This document shows positions 52,339 through 64,000 of a DNA stretch of 64,000 nucleotides, piece by piece. The position numbers were made by a program, and so were the translations under genes. Source of the stretch: Romanomermis culicivorax (Eukaryota; Nematoda; Enoplea; Mermithida; Mermithidae); the NCBI GenBank assembly GCA_963922205.1, contig CAWUHX010000084.1, positions 372,001 through 436,000 on the forward strand, written 5' to 3'. Every line of letters starts with the position of its first letter. The stretch's first letter is position 1. The notes under the pieces were generated by a model that was not told where the DNA came from, made no database searches, and saw nothing but the letters and a program-made list of their open reading frames with translations.

Positions 52339-52772
52339 TGAACATTGATAACCCCGCGCTTTACTCCATACTGCCCACCATACATAGCGGCCCCAAGCAT
52401 ACTTTAGGAACTATAATGCGGACATCTCACGGACGCAGTCAAGAGGAGTACGTCCTCGATTTGGACATCCCTGATTGGTGCAGTATATCACAACCCCCGA
52501 TGCCAGAGGCCGACAAAACTCCAAAGTCACCACCCACCATCCCCGCCACTTACAAAATCCCCCAGAAAAGAACATGCGCTTCACCTTTCGCCCCCGAACC
52601 ATCAACCAAGAAAGGCCAAAACCTTTTTTCTTTACTCCACGGCCTCACCCCCGAACCCTACAAATTCCTCCCCTGTAAAACACTACTACCTATCCGGACA
52701 TGTAAGCAAATTCAAACCCCATCGTACAACCCAACTTCTCAAATTTTACAGACTGTTCAGATTGTAAACTGA
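52338..52772 (+). CDS. Gag-end/accessory protein of element 2
   Basis: 144 residues from the ATG that overlaps the gag end. It contains SQEEYVLDLDIPDWCSI and a Pro-rich rest. The nested element has the counterpart at 55,063-55,422 (minus), and element 1 has a faint match at the end of its gag-like protein. The conserved position between zinc knuckles and glycoprotein suggests a structural or linker role. No known family. Confidence 0.5.
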   Translation: MNIDNPALYSILPTIHSGPKHTLGTIMRTSHGRSQEEYVLDLDIPDWCSISQPPMPEADKTPKSPPTIPATYKIPQKRTCASPFAPEPSTKKGQNLFSLLHGLTPEPYKFLPCKTLLPIRTCKQIQTPSYNPTSQILQTVQIVN

Positions 52773-52860
52773 TCACCCCCCACCACAAAAACCTACACAA
52801 CACTGACGAGGGGCAGGCCAAATTGCCCTGATTGCAAAAAGACAACACCACGCCACCTCC

Positions 52861-55014
52861 AATGAAAACTATTATTGGTGTCTTTGTTGTATTGTAATCT
52901 GTATAATAATCCCAACGTCGTGTAATGCACAATTTCAGCTCTGTGGAACTTCATTGAGCAGTCATTCCATCAGCATACCAAAAACTGTATCATGCATGCC
53001 CCCTTCCACAGCAGACAAACCAATACATGCATTCCCAAAAATCTATAGTTCCTCCACCAAACCTCACATAACAGACACATACAAGTGCAGCATTCGCAAA
53101 CAAAAAATTTGTACCAATACTGGATTTTTTGGCTCGAAAGGTATTGTTTCCAATCAAACCGAAATGGGAAATCTAACCCCACATATTTGTAAGGCAATCA
53201 TTATAGACAAGGAGCACAATAGTCAAAAATTATACGAAACAAAACCAGGATTTTGGTCCACAAACAACTCACTAAGCGTAGAATACACATGGTGTTGCAC
53301 AGACCATTGTACATCTGTCACTAATGTCATCCTAGAAACTGGACAAATAGCATCATTGAACCGAAAATCAATGACAGGTACATTAGGTGACCTGGGGTCA
53401 TGCAAGCCAACATCAGGTCATTGTGAAACAGCTGATGGGTCCATGATTTGGAATGAAACAGCATTTTAAAATTTATGCCCTTTCGAATACAAAAATACCT
53501 ACCCCAAAAACTAACACAAACTCACATGACAATTGAAGAAATATAAGGTGCTTTATCCATCAAAAATGCCCTCTTTTCCAACCTCAAGTGCCTTGAAATC
53601 CAAGACAGTGTCCTAACCAAACAAGGTATTGTTGTACAAATAAACAAAAGTAGGCCACACCCTAATGCCTTTTTAACCCCAAAAATCATTGGAACCCAGA
53701 CTACATTATACGATTTTGACAATTTTGAACTCATTAATGCAAAACTAAATTACCTCACAGATAAAATCTGGGAATTCGGAATTCCAAAATTTCAAAAACG
53801 TCTGGAATGAGTTATGCAGGCATGCACAATGTCATCTTGACTTAGTATGGCAAATTTTGCGCCTTGATGCAACCCTTGGTGCATGTGCATTCCTACAACA
53901 GACCGACATAATAGCAGAATTCACAGGAGATGCCCTCACAGTCTGGCCCTGTAGGCAGGTAAAGGCGTCAAAAGCCTTTCACAATCACAAAATCAACCGA
54001 ACTTGCGACAAACTCCTACCTATTCTTCTGGGGACTGACCTCATGTTTTCAAATCCAGGAGGAAACAATTTGACCCCTTTCTCCCAAACTGTGGACTGCC
54101 ACCACACGCATGTTGCCCTCTACAAACAAAATAATACATGGGTCAGTGGAACAGGATCCCCACATGTCACTGATCTGCCCTTAGAAATTTTATGGAACCA
54201 AAACTTCTCCCTCTTCCATTTCAACACACCAGCAATTTTTCATGATCAACTGGCAACAATATCAACAAATTTACTCTTTTTAAAGCAATACATCTACAAA
54301 ACTCATACCCTTGAAAGCATCGTTAAAAAACACATCAATTACACCGCCCAAATGTCTCTTAACTCAGATACAGTCTACAATATGATCTCAGGCAGTGGTC
54401 AAGCTATCCGCAATACACTTTCAAGCACCGGTCAAGGCATAGAACATGTCATAACAGGGACTACTCCAAGCCTCACAGATGGATTAAATAACTTACTCAA
54501 GGGACCTTTGCAAATTATTATCAACGTTGCCGTTATCACTGTTGTCATTGCAGGCGCCTTTTACTCCTTTCTCGTCATTCAAAAATTATTCCCTTCCCCA
54601 AAGCATCATGTTACCAATGAACATGCGTACAAAATACCTTTACACAACAGGCGTTTAAATGAGACTATCCCTCCCTCATTCGGCCACGCCCTCTTAGGAT
54701 TAGCCAATTGTCCCGGGGCTCAAACTCAATGGAAATACGTCCTTGTCGATATTGATACTCCAAGAGCTCCTGCAATTGAACTTATAAATCAAATCCACCA
54801 GTCTGGGTCCAATAAGTCACCACCAACCATACTTGAGAAACATACCCCTCACATTCCAATCACACTCAACAGCAAGCTATCCATCAAAGGCATGATTGAC
54901 ACTGGTGCCGTGTACACCCACATTGATTCACGGATTGCTGAAGTCCTGCAGCTAGACATGAAACCCCTGCTAGTTCAAGCCAAACAGAGAACAACCTTCC
55001 CATCCACTTCGTAG
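52861..55014 (+). pseudogene. Env-like glycoprotein fused to the protease N-terminus (element 2)
   Basis: A hydrophobic leader (WCLCCIVICIIIPTSCNA) precedes QFQLCG, then [13 protein letters not shown], a YTWCCTDHC segment and, after several stops (53,467-53,850), the second half with FTGDALTVWPCRQV. A transmembrane helix lies near 54,490-54,590 (IIINVAVITVVIAGAFY). The same frame then runs into a retropepsin start, MIDTGAVYTHID. The parts correspond one for one with the env section of element 1, so the fusion of env to protease is shared. Only one DTG site is present, against two in element 1. It ends where the nested element enters. Confidence 0.82.
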
Positions 55015-55085
55015 TGTAATGACCAGATTTTGTGAAGCACTTTACTTTAACCAATTGGGGCGTTATGGCAAACAAAACGGGGCCC
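55015..55085 (-). repeat. Remnant of the nested element's 3' LTR
   Basis: Matches 56,859-56,930 (TGTAATGACCAGATTTTGTG, then ACTTTAACCAATTGGGGC). Confidence 0.8.
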
Positions 55086-56757
55086 AGGCGGAATGGCTGT
55101 AGGGTTCAGAGCTGAGGCCATGGAGGAGGGACAAAAGGTTACGGCCTGTTTTCGAAGGTGTTTCAGGGGCGGTGGGCGATTTGGTGTCCTGTTTGCACGG
55201 GATTTTGTAGTCTGCTGGGATGGTGGGCAGCAATTTTTTGATTTTGGCGGCTTCAGGCGTGGGGGGTGGTGACATGGTGCACCAATCGGGTACGTCCAGG
55301 TCGAGGATGTACTTCTCCTGACTACGGCGGGGAGTAGTGGGCATAATAGTTCCTAAAGTATTCTGAGGGCCGTTAGTTATGGCAGGTAAGGTTGAGTAGA
55401 ATGCAGGGTCATCAATGTCCATTAGGGGTTGGGGTTGCCTGTACTCAATGCAATTTTGAACATTATGACTTTGTTGATTTGGACAGTACCTACTTGTATG
55501 ACCTCTCTGCTTGCATAGAAAACATTGAAAATTTGAGTAGGGTTTTGAAAGGCAGTTATCAGATCTATGTCCTGTTTGGGAGCAGTGGATGCATCGACTT
55601 TTACAATCACGTGTACTGTGATTATTACGAAAACAAATTTCACATTATTTTTGGGTGCCTACTGATTTACAATTGCGAGCTACGTGTCCGAGTTGTCCAC
55701 ACTGAAAGCATGTGGGTTGCCTAGGGGTAGTATTGTTCCTGTAAGCATTGTTCCTGCTGAGAGTGTTGTTACTGAAACTGCTGTAATTGCTCTGTTGTGG
55801 GGTTGGGGTTTTTGTTTGATCTGCAACTGTAAATCTTTTACTTGCTGTTCTAACTGATGCAAGAGGTCCTGTTGGTCTGTATTTTTGGTTAGGGAAAAGA
55901 TGGATTCGGGTTTTGGGGGTATAAATGAAAGGGTGTTGGACTTTAACTTTTTTAAGGATTTGCTGTTCAATGTAAGCTGCTTCATCTGACATTTCTTTTA
56001 GGGTTGCAAACCGTCTATACTTAATTGCTTCCCTGATTTCGTTTTTCATGCCTTCTACAAAGAGGGGTTTTATGATCATTTCTTGTGCATCTGTGTTAAA
56101 GTTACAGTAGGCGAGGGTTGCGAGGCGTTCTAGATCAAACAAGAATTCAGTTACTGTTTCTGATCGCTTTTGTTTTCTCTAGGGTAAAAATTGTTGGTGT
56201 AGCTCATTATCTCGATTGTTTGGGAAAAAGGCCTGTAATGCTACCTTATACTGCTCGTATGTGTGGGGAGGGTTTTCGGAATTGGCTAAACTTTTGAATT
56301 TTGCTTTTTCCTCCTAAATGAATCTCTAAACATGCCAACTTTAACTGTACGTCTGTATCTTTCATGCCTTAAAGTGCCATGAATTGTTCTAAACGTTTAT
56401 TCCATTCACCAAAATGTTGGGTCGTGCCCCCCCTGAATTTCTGTAGGTTTCCCGTAGAAATTATTTGCCATGTTATTACGGATGATCATCAATTAGGGTA
56501 GGGTTTACTATATTCTGATTCAATTGTGTGCGTAGAGTACAAAAATGTTCAGAAAATCAATCGTTTATCTGTTCTCTAATGATTTCTCCTAAATGATCTT
56601 GCGTTTGGTGGGTCATTCTTGGTTTACGATGGGATCTCTGCTTAAATGCTTCAATTTTTGCTTCATGCTGTATTCCTACAAATGTATCGCTTAATGTTTC
56701 ATTGGAGGGGATTTCCAGTTTGCTTCCTACGAATACTGTCTCACTGTAGGAAATCAT
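55063..56757 (-). pseudogene. Gag and gag-end protein of the nested element
   Basis: Minus-strand frames follow the same order as in element 2: MTHQTQDHLGEIIREQIND (about 56,615-56,557), a capsid-like region with FVEGMKNEIREAIKYRRF (56,142-55,950), a knuckle CFQCGQLGHVARNC (about 55,690), and the accessory part EKYILDLDVPDWCTM (55,422-55,063). Multiple frameshifts and stops. No env or pol. Confidence 0.8.
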
Positions 56758-56858
56758 TACTACTGTATTATCTAATGCTTCGGGATGCCCGGATAAGAGT
56801 ACACCTAATTGGGGCAGGGAGTTCCAGTGGTTAACAGTATGGTATGGTCACCAAAATA

Positions 56859-57736
56859 TGTAACGACCAGATTTTGTGAAGCACTTTACTTTAACCAATT
56901 GGGGCATTAGGGCAAACAAAAGGGGGCGCAGGGCAGCACGGCTACGATAATACAAGGAATGGTCGATGGTCGCTTGAACGTCGACTACACAAAATTGGAC
57001 GGAATGTTTGCTTGCAAATAAAAAAGACGACTCGGTTTAACTGCTTTCGAAAACAGTTGCTTGCAAATAAAAATGAACGGCCGTTGATTGAAAACAAAGA
57101 ATTACAATAATCGTAAAATCATGCTTTGCTTCTCTTTAAATATGACGTTTTTGGCCACTCCCTGGGCGTCGCGGGAGGTTGTGCTTCTGTCCATCTTCTT
57201 CCACCAATCGTCGCTTCCTGCTTCACTATTCATGCTTATTTAGTCACGCCTTTCTAATGCTTTCCTAGTACTGTATGCTTCTCATGTTTTGCTTGCTTCC
57301 TACGGTGGGCTTAGCCACACCTCTGTGCTTCTATGCATGCTTCCTGTATCTGTTTCTCTGAATACACATGTTTTGTGGGGCCATCGCTACCGTTGCACTT
57401 GAGACTACTGTCTGGCGGGGCTTTTACTTATTTCACTGTGTGCAGGTGTTGTTTACCATTTTTACGGAGGATTAGGTTAGCCGTGGAAGGGGGGTTTAGT
57501 GTAGGTTCTAGGGGACCAGCTGCCGTTTGTGCAAATTAATTGGGGCATCTTAATTTGGCTACCAGGGTGTGAATGGATCAAAATAAAGTACTTCATGTAA
57601 TTTTATAGGAATGTTTGGGTGTGAATCCCAGACACCCTTGAGATGATAAATTGCAAGAAAGAAATAATATTTAATAAATGACTATCACATACAGTACGCT
57701 ACATATTTACAGTACTGCGTTAGCAGGTACATTACA
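56859..57736 (-). repeat. 5' LTR of the nested element
   Basis: 878 bp; minus strand begins TGTAATGTACCTGC and ends CTGGTCGTTACA, followed by TATTT and the PBS TGGTGACCATAC (56,842-56,853). Same family as 1-197 and 4,210-5,030. Confidence 0.85.
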
Positions 57737-57740
57737 GTAG

Positions 57741-58256
57741 GAACAACTTTTGTTACAGTAACCACCCAAACTATCCAAGAAACCATAATGGTACATGTCC
57801 AAAAAGACTGCACAGCAGACGCCCTTCTGGGGAAAAATTTCCTCAGCTGATTCTCAGGATACACCATCAATAATCAGAAGTCCCAAGTCAAATTTGGTGA
57901 TGTCATACTCCCTTGAAACGGCCTAGAATACAGCCCCCTTTTGACCCATGGCGGAACCTACCTGGATGAAAAATTAGAATTACCACCCTCGACTGTAACT
58001 GAATTCACTGTCCCCTTACCCAAATCGTACCTAAACATCAACAAACTCGAATTTACCCCAAAAGCCAGCCAAAATGCCAAGGTTCATTTTGCTGCCTGCA
58101 TATCAGAAAACCAAAACAATCGCATACACATCTCCGTTTTCAACACACAGGACACTCCCCAGACCCTTTACCCTGGCAAATGCATTGGCACAGCTTCAGG
58201 CTTTATTCCAAAAGAAAATTCCCCAGCCAAACTAACTCCCCTACACCAAACCAGCT
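57741..58256 (+). pseudogene. Rest of the element-2 protease and linker to RT
   Basis: Continues from 55,014: VGTTFVTVTTQTIQET, then ADALLGKNFLS, the retropepsin end motif. Stops follow, then a beta-rich linker (LPPSTVTEFTVPLPKSYLNI) like the one between protease 2 and RT in element 1. Confidence 0.75.
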
Positions 58257-60872
58257 GAACAGTTTTGATACATTTACATGGTTGAAAGAAAATGTCAATT
58301 TAACCTCAAGTAACCTCATGGAAGCAGAGAAAATTCAACTCCTATGCTCTCTATCCAAATTCCCCACATTGTATGCTAATTCCAAGATGGACATAGGTAG
58401 AACCACACTGGCTTCCAACCCATACGCAGACACCTTTTTCGGACATAACCAAAGGAAAAGCAAATAATACAAGCGGAGGTCGAGCGACTCGCAGCAGCAG
58501 GTGTCATTAGTCAAAGCAATTCCCCATGGTGTACCAACACTGTTTTAGTCCCCAAAAAAGATAGTGGCCATCCTTTATGCATTGACTTCAGGGGTCTAAA
58601 TAGAGTGACCAAAAAAGATACCTATCCTTTGCCCCCTATCGACGAAATCCTAGACACCCTGCATGGAATGAAATTTTTTACATCCCTCGACCAGTCCAAT
58701 GCATATTACTCCATTCCCAATGCAGAAGGTGACAGAGAAAAAACAGCCTTTAATTGCTCATCGGGGCAATATCAGTTCAATTATCTCCCCTTTGGCCTCA
58801 CAAATGCCCCGGCCACATTCCAAAGATTAATGGACGTTATCCTTTTGGGATTGCAATGGAACACATGCTTTGTCTTCCTCCATGATGTCTTAGTCTTTGC
58901 CAAATCCCATGTCTAAATGTTAGAATGCTTAGACAACATTCTTACTCATTTCTCAAAAGCCGGACTGAAACTCAATATACAAAAATGCAAATTTTGCCAG
59001 CCTCAAGTCCAATATCTAGGTCATATTATCTCTCAGCAGGGCATTTCACCAGACCTAAACAAAGTACAGTCCATTTATGACATACCTACACCCCAAAGCT
59101 CCATAGAAGTCAAGTCATTCCTCGGCTTACCCTCTCATTATCACAGATTCATCCCCAATTGCTCCCAAATCTCCAGCCCACTAACAGCATTACTCAAAAA
59201 GAATTCAGAATTTTCATGGGGGCCTGAACAACAGAATGCATTCACTAAACTCAAAGAGTTGCTCATTCATGCCCCAATCCTGCAACACCCGGATTTTACA
59301 AAACCTTTCATTTTGCAAACTGATGTCTCAAAACTTGGAATTGGCGCAATTCTAAGCCAATTGGACAGTAAAGGTCATGATTGCCCCTTCCCTCTTGGGA
59401 GTCGCACACTAAAACTGGCAGAATGCAACTACCCTATAACCGAACTGGAAACCCTTGCCGTCATTGAGTTCATTAAGCATTTTCACCCCTATCTTTTCCA
59501 ACAACACGTCATTGTCCACACAGACCATACTGCAGTCCAGGCAGTACTCCAAAAAGAAAACCCCTCTCCTCCCATTCCCCGTTGGGGACTTGCCCTCTCT
59601 GGTATTCAACTTGACATCGGGCCTGAGAAAGGTACCCCAAACCGAAATGCAGACACCATCTCTCGTTTCCCTTCAGACACTGCAAAACAATCTTTTGATA
59701 TTGAACACCTTGAAACCCACCCTGAAATATCAACTATTGATTCTGTTCTCGAAGCCGAAGCCTCTGAGCAGGAGGAACAGCAGAATAATTTTGCAGAACT
59801 CCAACGTACTGATCCAACTGTCAAAAATATATTAGCTAAAATCACCCAAAAACATCCTCTTATAATGATCAAATTCGCAGTTCACCACAATATTCTATTT
59901 CGTATAATTGACAAGCAGCCAAAGCTATATGTCCCCAAATCACAAATACATGATCTCATCGCATCGCATCATGACAGCAACTTGACAGGTCATTTTGCTT
60001 CTCGTAAGACCCTACACCTTCTCCGAGAGAAATATTTTTGGTCACAAATGAGCCCTGATGTCGCATGGTACTGCAAAACTTGCCACCCATGCTAGACCCA
60101 CAAAGCCCTCCGGCAATGAATACATGCAAATCTGGTACCAATTCAGCTGACTGGCCCATTTGATAGAGTTGGTGTTGATTGCATGGGGCCGTTACCCCTC
60201 ACTGAAGACGGCAACCGATTCATTGTCATTTTCATCGATTATTTCACCAAGTATGTGGAGGCATTTCCGACCCCTGATATCACTGCAGCCACTATCCCCA
60301 AATTATTCATAACCAAAATTGTTTGCCATCATGGCTCCCCAAAAATCATCCATTGTGATCATGGCTCCGATTTTGTATCCGATCTCTTTTCACAGATCAC
60401 TAGTTTATGCAACACTCAGAAAATTCATGCCACCCCATACCATCCCATTGCCAATGGTGAAGTCGAGTGTTGCAACCAGACCTTCGCCACCCGTATCCGC
60501 ATGTACATCTATTCAAAACATACTGATTGGGATACTTATTTACCCTTTGCAGTTTTTTTGATCAACATTCACAAAAATGATAGCACTTCATACCCCCCAT
60601 TTGAATTGCTTCATGGTAGACAACCTAATTTACCATCCGATTCAGCGTTAAATTTTCCCCCCACATCCTATATGGTTGATCTTGATGATGATGCCCTCGA
60701 AGTCAAATCCCACTTCACCGAAGCTCTCTTGACTGATCAGAAGAATTTACAAAAAGCCCAAAACCATTATACAGTTCAGTACAACAAACATGCTCAGGAT
60801 ATCCAATATAAGGCAGGCAATCTCATTTTATATAAAAATCATTCGTCTAAGCAAGGGGGCCGTTACCCCTAA
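58257..60872 (+). pseudogene. RT, RNase H and integrase of element 2
   Basis: RT motifs LCIDFRGLNRVT, YLPFGLTNAPATFQRLMD and the active site now FLHDVLVF (canonical YxDD lost). RNase [39 protein letters not shown]. Integrase: zinc region HH...CKTC, core GVDCMGPLPL, HCDHGSDFV, HPIANGEVECCNQT. Stops or shifts near 58,467, 58,914, 60,093 and 60,117. A 25-bp copy of the sequence around 60,184 is repeated at 60,853, followed by a tandem CCTAAATTCCTAC block; both look like late rearrangements. Confidence 0.88.
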
Positions 60873-61132
60873 CTGAGGAAGGCTCCTGAGGACTCCTAAA
60901 TTCCTACTAATTCCTCCTACTGAGGACTCCTAAATTCCTACCCTGCCAAAACAGGCCCTACACAGTCACAATTTTCATCTACCCTAACATTACACTCAAA
61001 CACCCCCTCAAGCATACCACTTTTACGGTACATGTAAACGAAACGACTCCTTTCTATCCCTAAGAAGCTCCTACCGAAACCACCCCGACCTCTTCTCGCC
61101 CTGGAACCCCTTGAACGAGGACATTCAACTTC

Positions 61133-61145
61133 GGAAGGAGGGAAA
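61133..61145 (+). other. Polypurine tract of element 2
   Basis: GGAAGGAGGGAAA directly before the 3' LTR; same position in the relic at 50,080-50,092. Confidence 0.7.
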
Positions 61146-61997
61146 TGTAACGTACATGCTAATGCATTAATGTAAATACATATTGTACACTATGTGATAT
61201 TCGTTTATTAAATATAAATTCATTTCATAATCTATCGTCTCAAGGGTGTCTGGGATTCACACCCAAACATCCCTATAAATTTATGTGAAGTACTTTATTC
61301 CGATCCTCCCACACCCCAGTAGCCGTTATTGACCCAATTGAGATGCTCTAATTAATTTGCACATCGGCAGCTGGTCCCCTAGAATCTACAGGAAAGTACA
61401 CATTCCACAGCTGCATTAATTCCCCATAAAAATCGTAAACACACCTGCACACAGTAAAAAGTAGAAGACCCGCCAGACACCAGTCTCAAGTGGAACAGTA
61501 GTGGTGGTTCCTACAAAAATATATATATGCAGAGGAAATAGATATAGAAGCATACACAGAAGCACAGAGGCGTGGTTAAGTCCACTGTAGACAAGGAGGC
61601 AAGCATAAGAGAAGCATAAAAGCATACGGTACCAGGAAAGCATTGGAAGGCGTGGCTAAACGAGTGAAGCCGAAGAAGCAAGAAGCAGCGATTGGCGGAA
61701 GAAGATTTTCGGAAACAGACCTCCCCAGAGCCAAGGAAGTGGCTAAAAGAAGCAGTATTTAAAAAGAAGCAAAGTGTGATTCCGTCAGATTGTTAGAAAG
61801 CATTTTTTAAAAAAGGGAGACTTGTTTTTTGTGAAGAAGCATATTCGTGTATTTTTGTTGACGAGGAAGCAATTGTCGATTTATCGTTGGCCTTTATCGT
61901 ATTATTGTCGTAAATTGTGGTTACGTGCGTTCCCGCGGACTGTGCAACATGCAGTATCAAGATCAAGTAAAAGTACAATTAGAATCTGGGTGTTACA
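61146..61997 (+). repeat. 3' LTR of element 2
   Basis: Pairs with 50,093-50,944, about 95% similar by eye, with the promoter-like AGTATTTAAAAAGAAGC (about 61,753). Confidence 0.85.
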
Positions 61998-62154
61998 CGC
62001 CCCAGAAATTTTTTCCTGCCGACCTATGTTAGACAAGATTTCCATCATCCAAACTTGTGTCAACTACGTTTTTGGGGCTAAATCACAATTTCTGCATACT
62101 GTAACTTTCACTAATTTTTTATACCTTCCTTGCAATAGGTTGAAAGTACGATAT

Positions 62155-63226
62155 TTATCCCAAAATGCCAGGAAATGGCAAAAAGGAGAATATGTTTCTC
62201 CTTTTTGCTTTTTTCAATGGCTTAAAAGTTCGATACTAGACCTTCCCATCATTTCATTCGAGCAAAATTCTAACTAAAAAAACTTTCCATTTTCTGTGAA
62301 ACATATACGCGCCCAGTTTTTTAAAAGACAAAAACGTTTTTAAGCCTCTGCACATGAAGTTCACTTGTCCTGTAGCAATTTTTGCAGTCGTACATGATTA
62401 ACGCACATTATACAATACTTCTTTTTTCACGATAGAGCATGTGATGCCTCTGACTGCATGTATAAAATTCATTACAGGCTTGTCAAAAATAGTGCCATAA
62501 TTGACAAAAACTACGTATACAGAAATAACAAACTGATGATCAGTAAAAGTATCACAATCATAAGGAATCAGAAGGTATGGTTTGATTGTCAATCCAGCCG
62601 TTATTTAAAAAAATAAAGAGATTAAAAACCACAGGAGTCGGTTAATCAAACAGTTTGTACCATTATGTATCACAGCTGATTGGATAGGGTTCTTAATCAA
62701 TTTTTTTACAAATTTCAAAAAATATACAGTTGCAAACGTTTTACATTTTGTTGAGTTTTTGCATTCATAACAATAAACATTTTGTATAAAATACCAGGAA
62801 GTGGCAAAAAGATTAATATGTTTCTCCTTCTTGTCCCATATTTCACTGAGCATAAAAGTCAATACTAGGCCACTCCATTGTATACAGTCCAGCAAAATTC
62901 TAACAAAGAATGACACATAAATAATTACCAGGAATTCTGTTTTTTTATTAAACCAAAGTTTTTTTTCTCCTGTAAATAATCAGTTTTAGTGACTAATAAT
63001 CAAATTTTTCAGTGATTTATCCCATTTTTGCACAGTGGCATTTTCAGAAATCACAAAAAAACTGGGCGTGTATATGTTTCTCAGAAAATGGAAAGTTTTT
63101 TCAGTTAGAATTTTGTTGAAATGAAATGATGGGGAGGCCTAGTATCGAACTTTTAAGCCATTGAAAAAAGCAAAAAAGAGAAACATATTCTCTTTTTTGC
63201 CTTTTCCTGGCATTTTGGGATATATA
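62155..63226. mobile_element. Foldback element with about 165-bp inverted repeats
   Basis: 62,155-62,322 (CCCAAAATGCCAGGAAATGG through the ATACGCGCCCAG segment) is repeated inverted at 63,060-63,226. The centre is AT-rich and non-coding; one related fragment (GGAAGTGGCAAAAAG) occurs inside at about 62,790. Confidence 0.75.
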
Positions 63227-63234
63227 GAATAGAT

Positions 63235-63975
63235 TTAAAAAATGGCGAATAAAATATGGGCATGCGTACCCCTTCGCATTGCTAACTTTGCCGCCATGGA
63301 ATGATGAACAAATGCTGGCTATCCCCAAATGCACTTTGCTGCAACGCGCTGCGCATGCACTGCGTTGCAGTGCTTTTTTTCTGTGTATGTATATGTGGGA
63401 CAAACATGAATCAAACGTAAAATCTTGATTTTTATTTTGTTATCAAAAATCAAGAAACAAAATTCAAATTTTGGATTCGATTAATATTTCGAAATCAAAA
63501 TACAAAACATCAAAATATATCTTGATTTTTGTTTTGTTTGCAAAAATCCAAAAACAAAAATCAAGGCATTTTTCTTGATTCTGGTTTGCTTGGTAAAAAT
63601 CAAGAAACAAGATTCAAAAATCAAAACGTTTATCTTGATTTTTGTTTTGTTTGACAGAAATCAAAAATCAAGAAACAAAATTCAAAATTTTTACTCTGGT
63701 TCTTATTCTATTTTTCCGAAATCAGTAACTACCTTAAATTGTTGAATCTTGTATTATAACGATTCCAACTATGGCAAAATCTATGAATTTTTTTTGTTTT
63801 GATATAGGATTTTAAAGAAAGTGAGCACTTAGTGCACGCACAGTTCATGCAAATAATTGATTGGGTAGCAGATCCGCTACCTACTGCACATCGGCTACCT
63901 AGTGCATATCCGCTACCTAGTGCACGACAGCTACCTAGTGCACATCTGCTACCGTTAGTCAGATCTGCTACTAGA
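63235..63975 (-). repeat. Right inverted arm
   Basis: Inverted counterpart of 47,062-47,235 plus 35,437-36,234. From inside out: the GCGTTGCAG/GCAGCGCG module, the GATTTTTG/CAAAAATC array, a linker with TGTTGAATCTTGTATTATAACG, and the GCTACCTAGTGCACATC array. It is not interrupted, so it gives the empty-site reference for the LTR insertion in the left arm. Confidence 0.82.
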
Positions 63976-64000
63976 CAGCAAAAAATGTGAAAAAGGTTTT

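Larger units (their letters stand above)
55015..57736 (-). mobile_element. Nested LTR element, minus strand, internally deleted
   Basis: Target duplication GTAG at 55,011-55,014 and 57,737-57,740. The right side is a complete LTR (5' in element sense), then PBS, a gag, and a residual ~70-bp LTR end at 55,015-55,085. Env and pol are absent. Removing it rejoins the protease frame of element 2 (..FPSTS before, VGTTFVTV after). It is therefore younger than element 2. Confidence 0.9.
50093..61997 (+). mobile_element. LTR retrotransposon 2 (decayed): gag, env-like, protease, RT, RNase H, integrase
   Basis: Two 852-bp LTRs (50,093-50,944 and 61,146-61,997) begin TGTAAC and end GGGTGTTACA. PBS, gag with zinc knuckles, an env-like glycoprotein joined to the protease, then RT-RNase H-integrase and a PPT follow in plus orientation. 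The protease is split by the nested minus-strand element at 55,015-57,736. Many stops and frameshifts and a damaged RT active site show it is inactive. No outer target duplication is visible. Confidence 0.9.

Overview
The window is AT-rich metazoan nuclear DNA, most of it mobile. Three host genes with short, mostly intronless frames (an unrecognised 460-residue protein, a tyrosine phosphatase and a PACRG homologue) occupy 21-30 kb. Each has a pyrimidine-rich ...TTTCAG acceptor 17-40 nt before its ATG, as expected in an animal that uses spliced-leader trans-splicing (nematode-like, but flatworms, rotifers and larvaceans also do this). I cannot name the species.

Layout. 1-5.0 kb: LTR fragments, a decayed Pro/Gln-rich gag-like frame split by a 457-bp terminal-repeat retrotransposon in miniature (TRIM) whose LTRs each carry a tRNA-like pol III promoter, and a broken Ty3/gypsy pol. 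5.0-17.3 kb: a Polinton/Maverick. Capsid, packaging and integrase genes are on the minus strand and a protein-primed DNA polymerase B is on the plus strand. Integrase and ATPase frames are intact; polymerase, capsid and protease genes carry nonsense codons and frameshifts. The last minus-strand gene is a TATA-binding-protein-like frame, cut by an LTR. Nearly every gene has its own TATAAAAGTTG-type box, often overlapping the stop codon of the gene before it. 17.3-36.2 kb: host genes, MITEs, tandem arrays and long stretches without recognisable genes.

36.2-47.1 kb: a young LTR retrotransposon (minus strand, TSD ATAT) whose main ORF fuses a membrane glycoprotein (env-like) to the N-terminus of pol, with two tandem retropepsin domains. 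50.1-62.0 kb: a second, decayed element of the same broad type (plus strand, gag - env-like - protease - RT - RNase H - integrase), interrupted by a related minus-strand element (55,015-57,736, TSD GTAG). These insertions lie between two inverted arms (35.4-36.2 plus 47.06-47.24 kb, and 63.2-64.0 kb) and among foldback elements and a MITE.

Most noteworthy are: (1) the Polinton TBP-like gene together with a uniform TATA-type promoter set, which suggests element-encoded promoter recognition; (2) the gag-env-pol order with env fused to pol, seen in two diverged elements; (3) the TRIM with tRNA-like promoters inside its LTRs.
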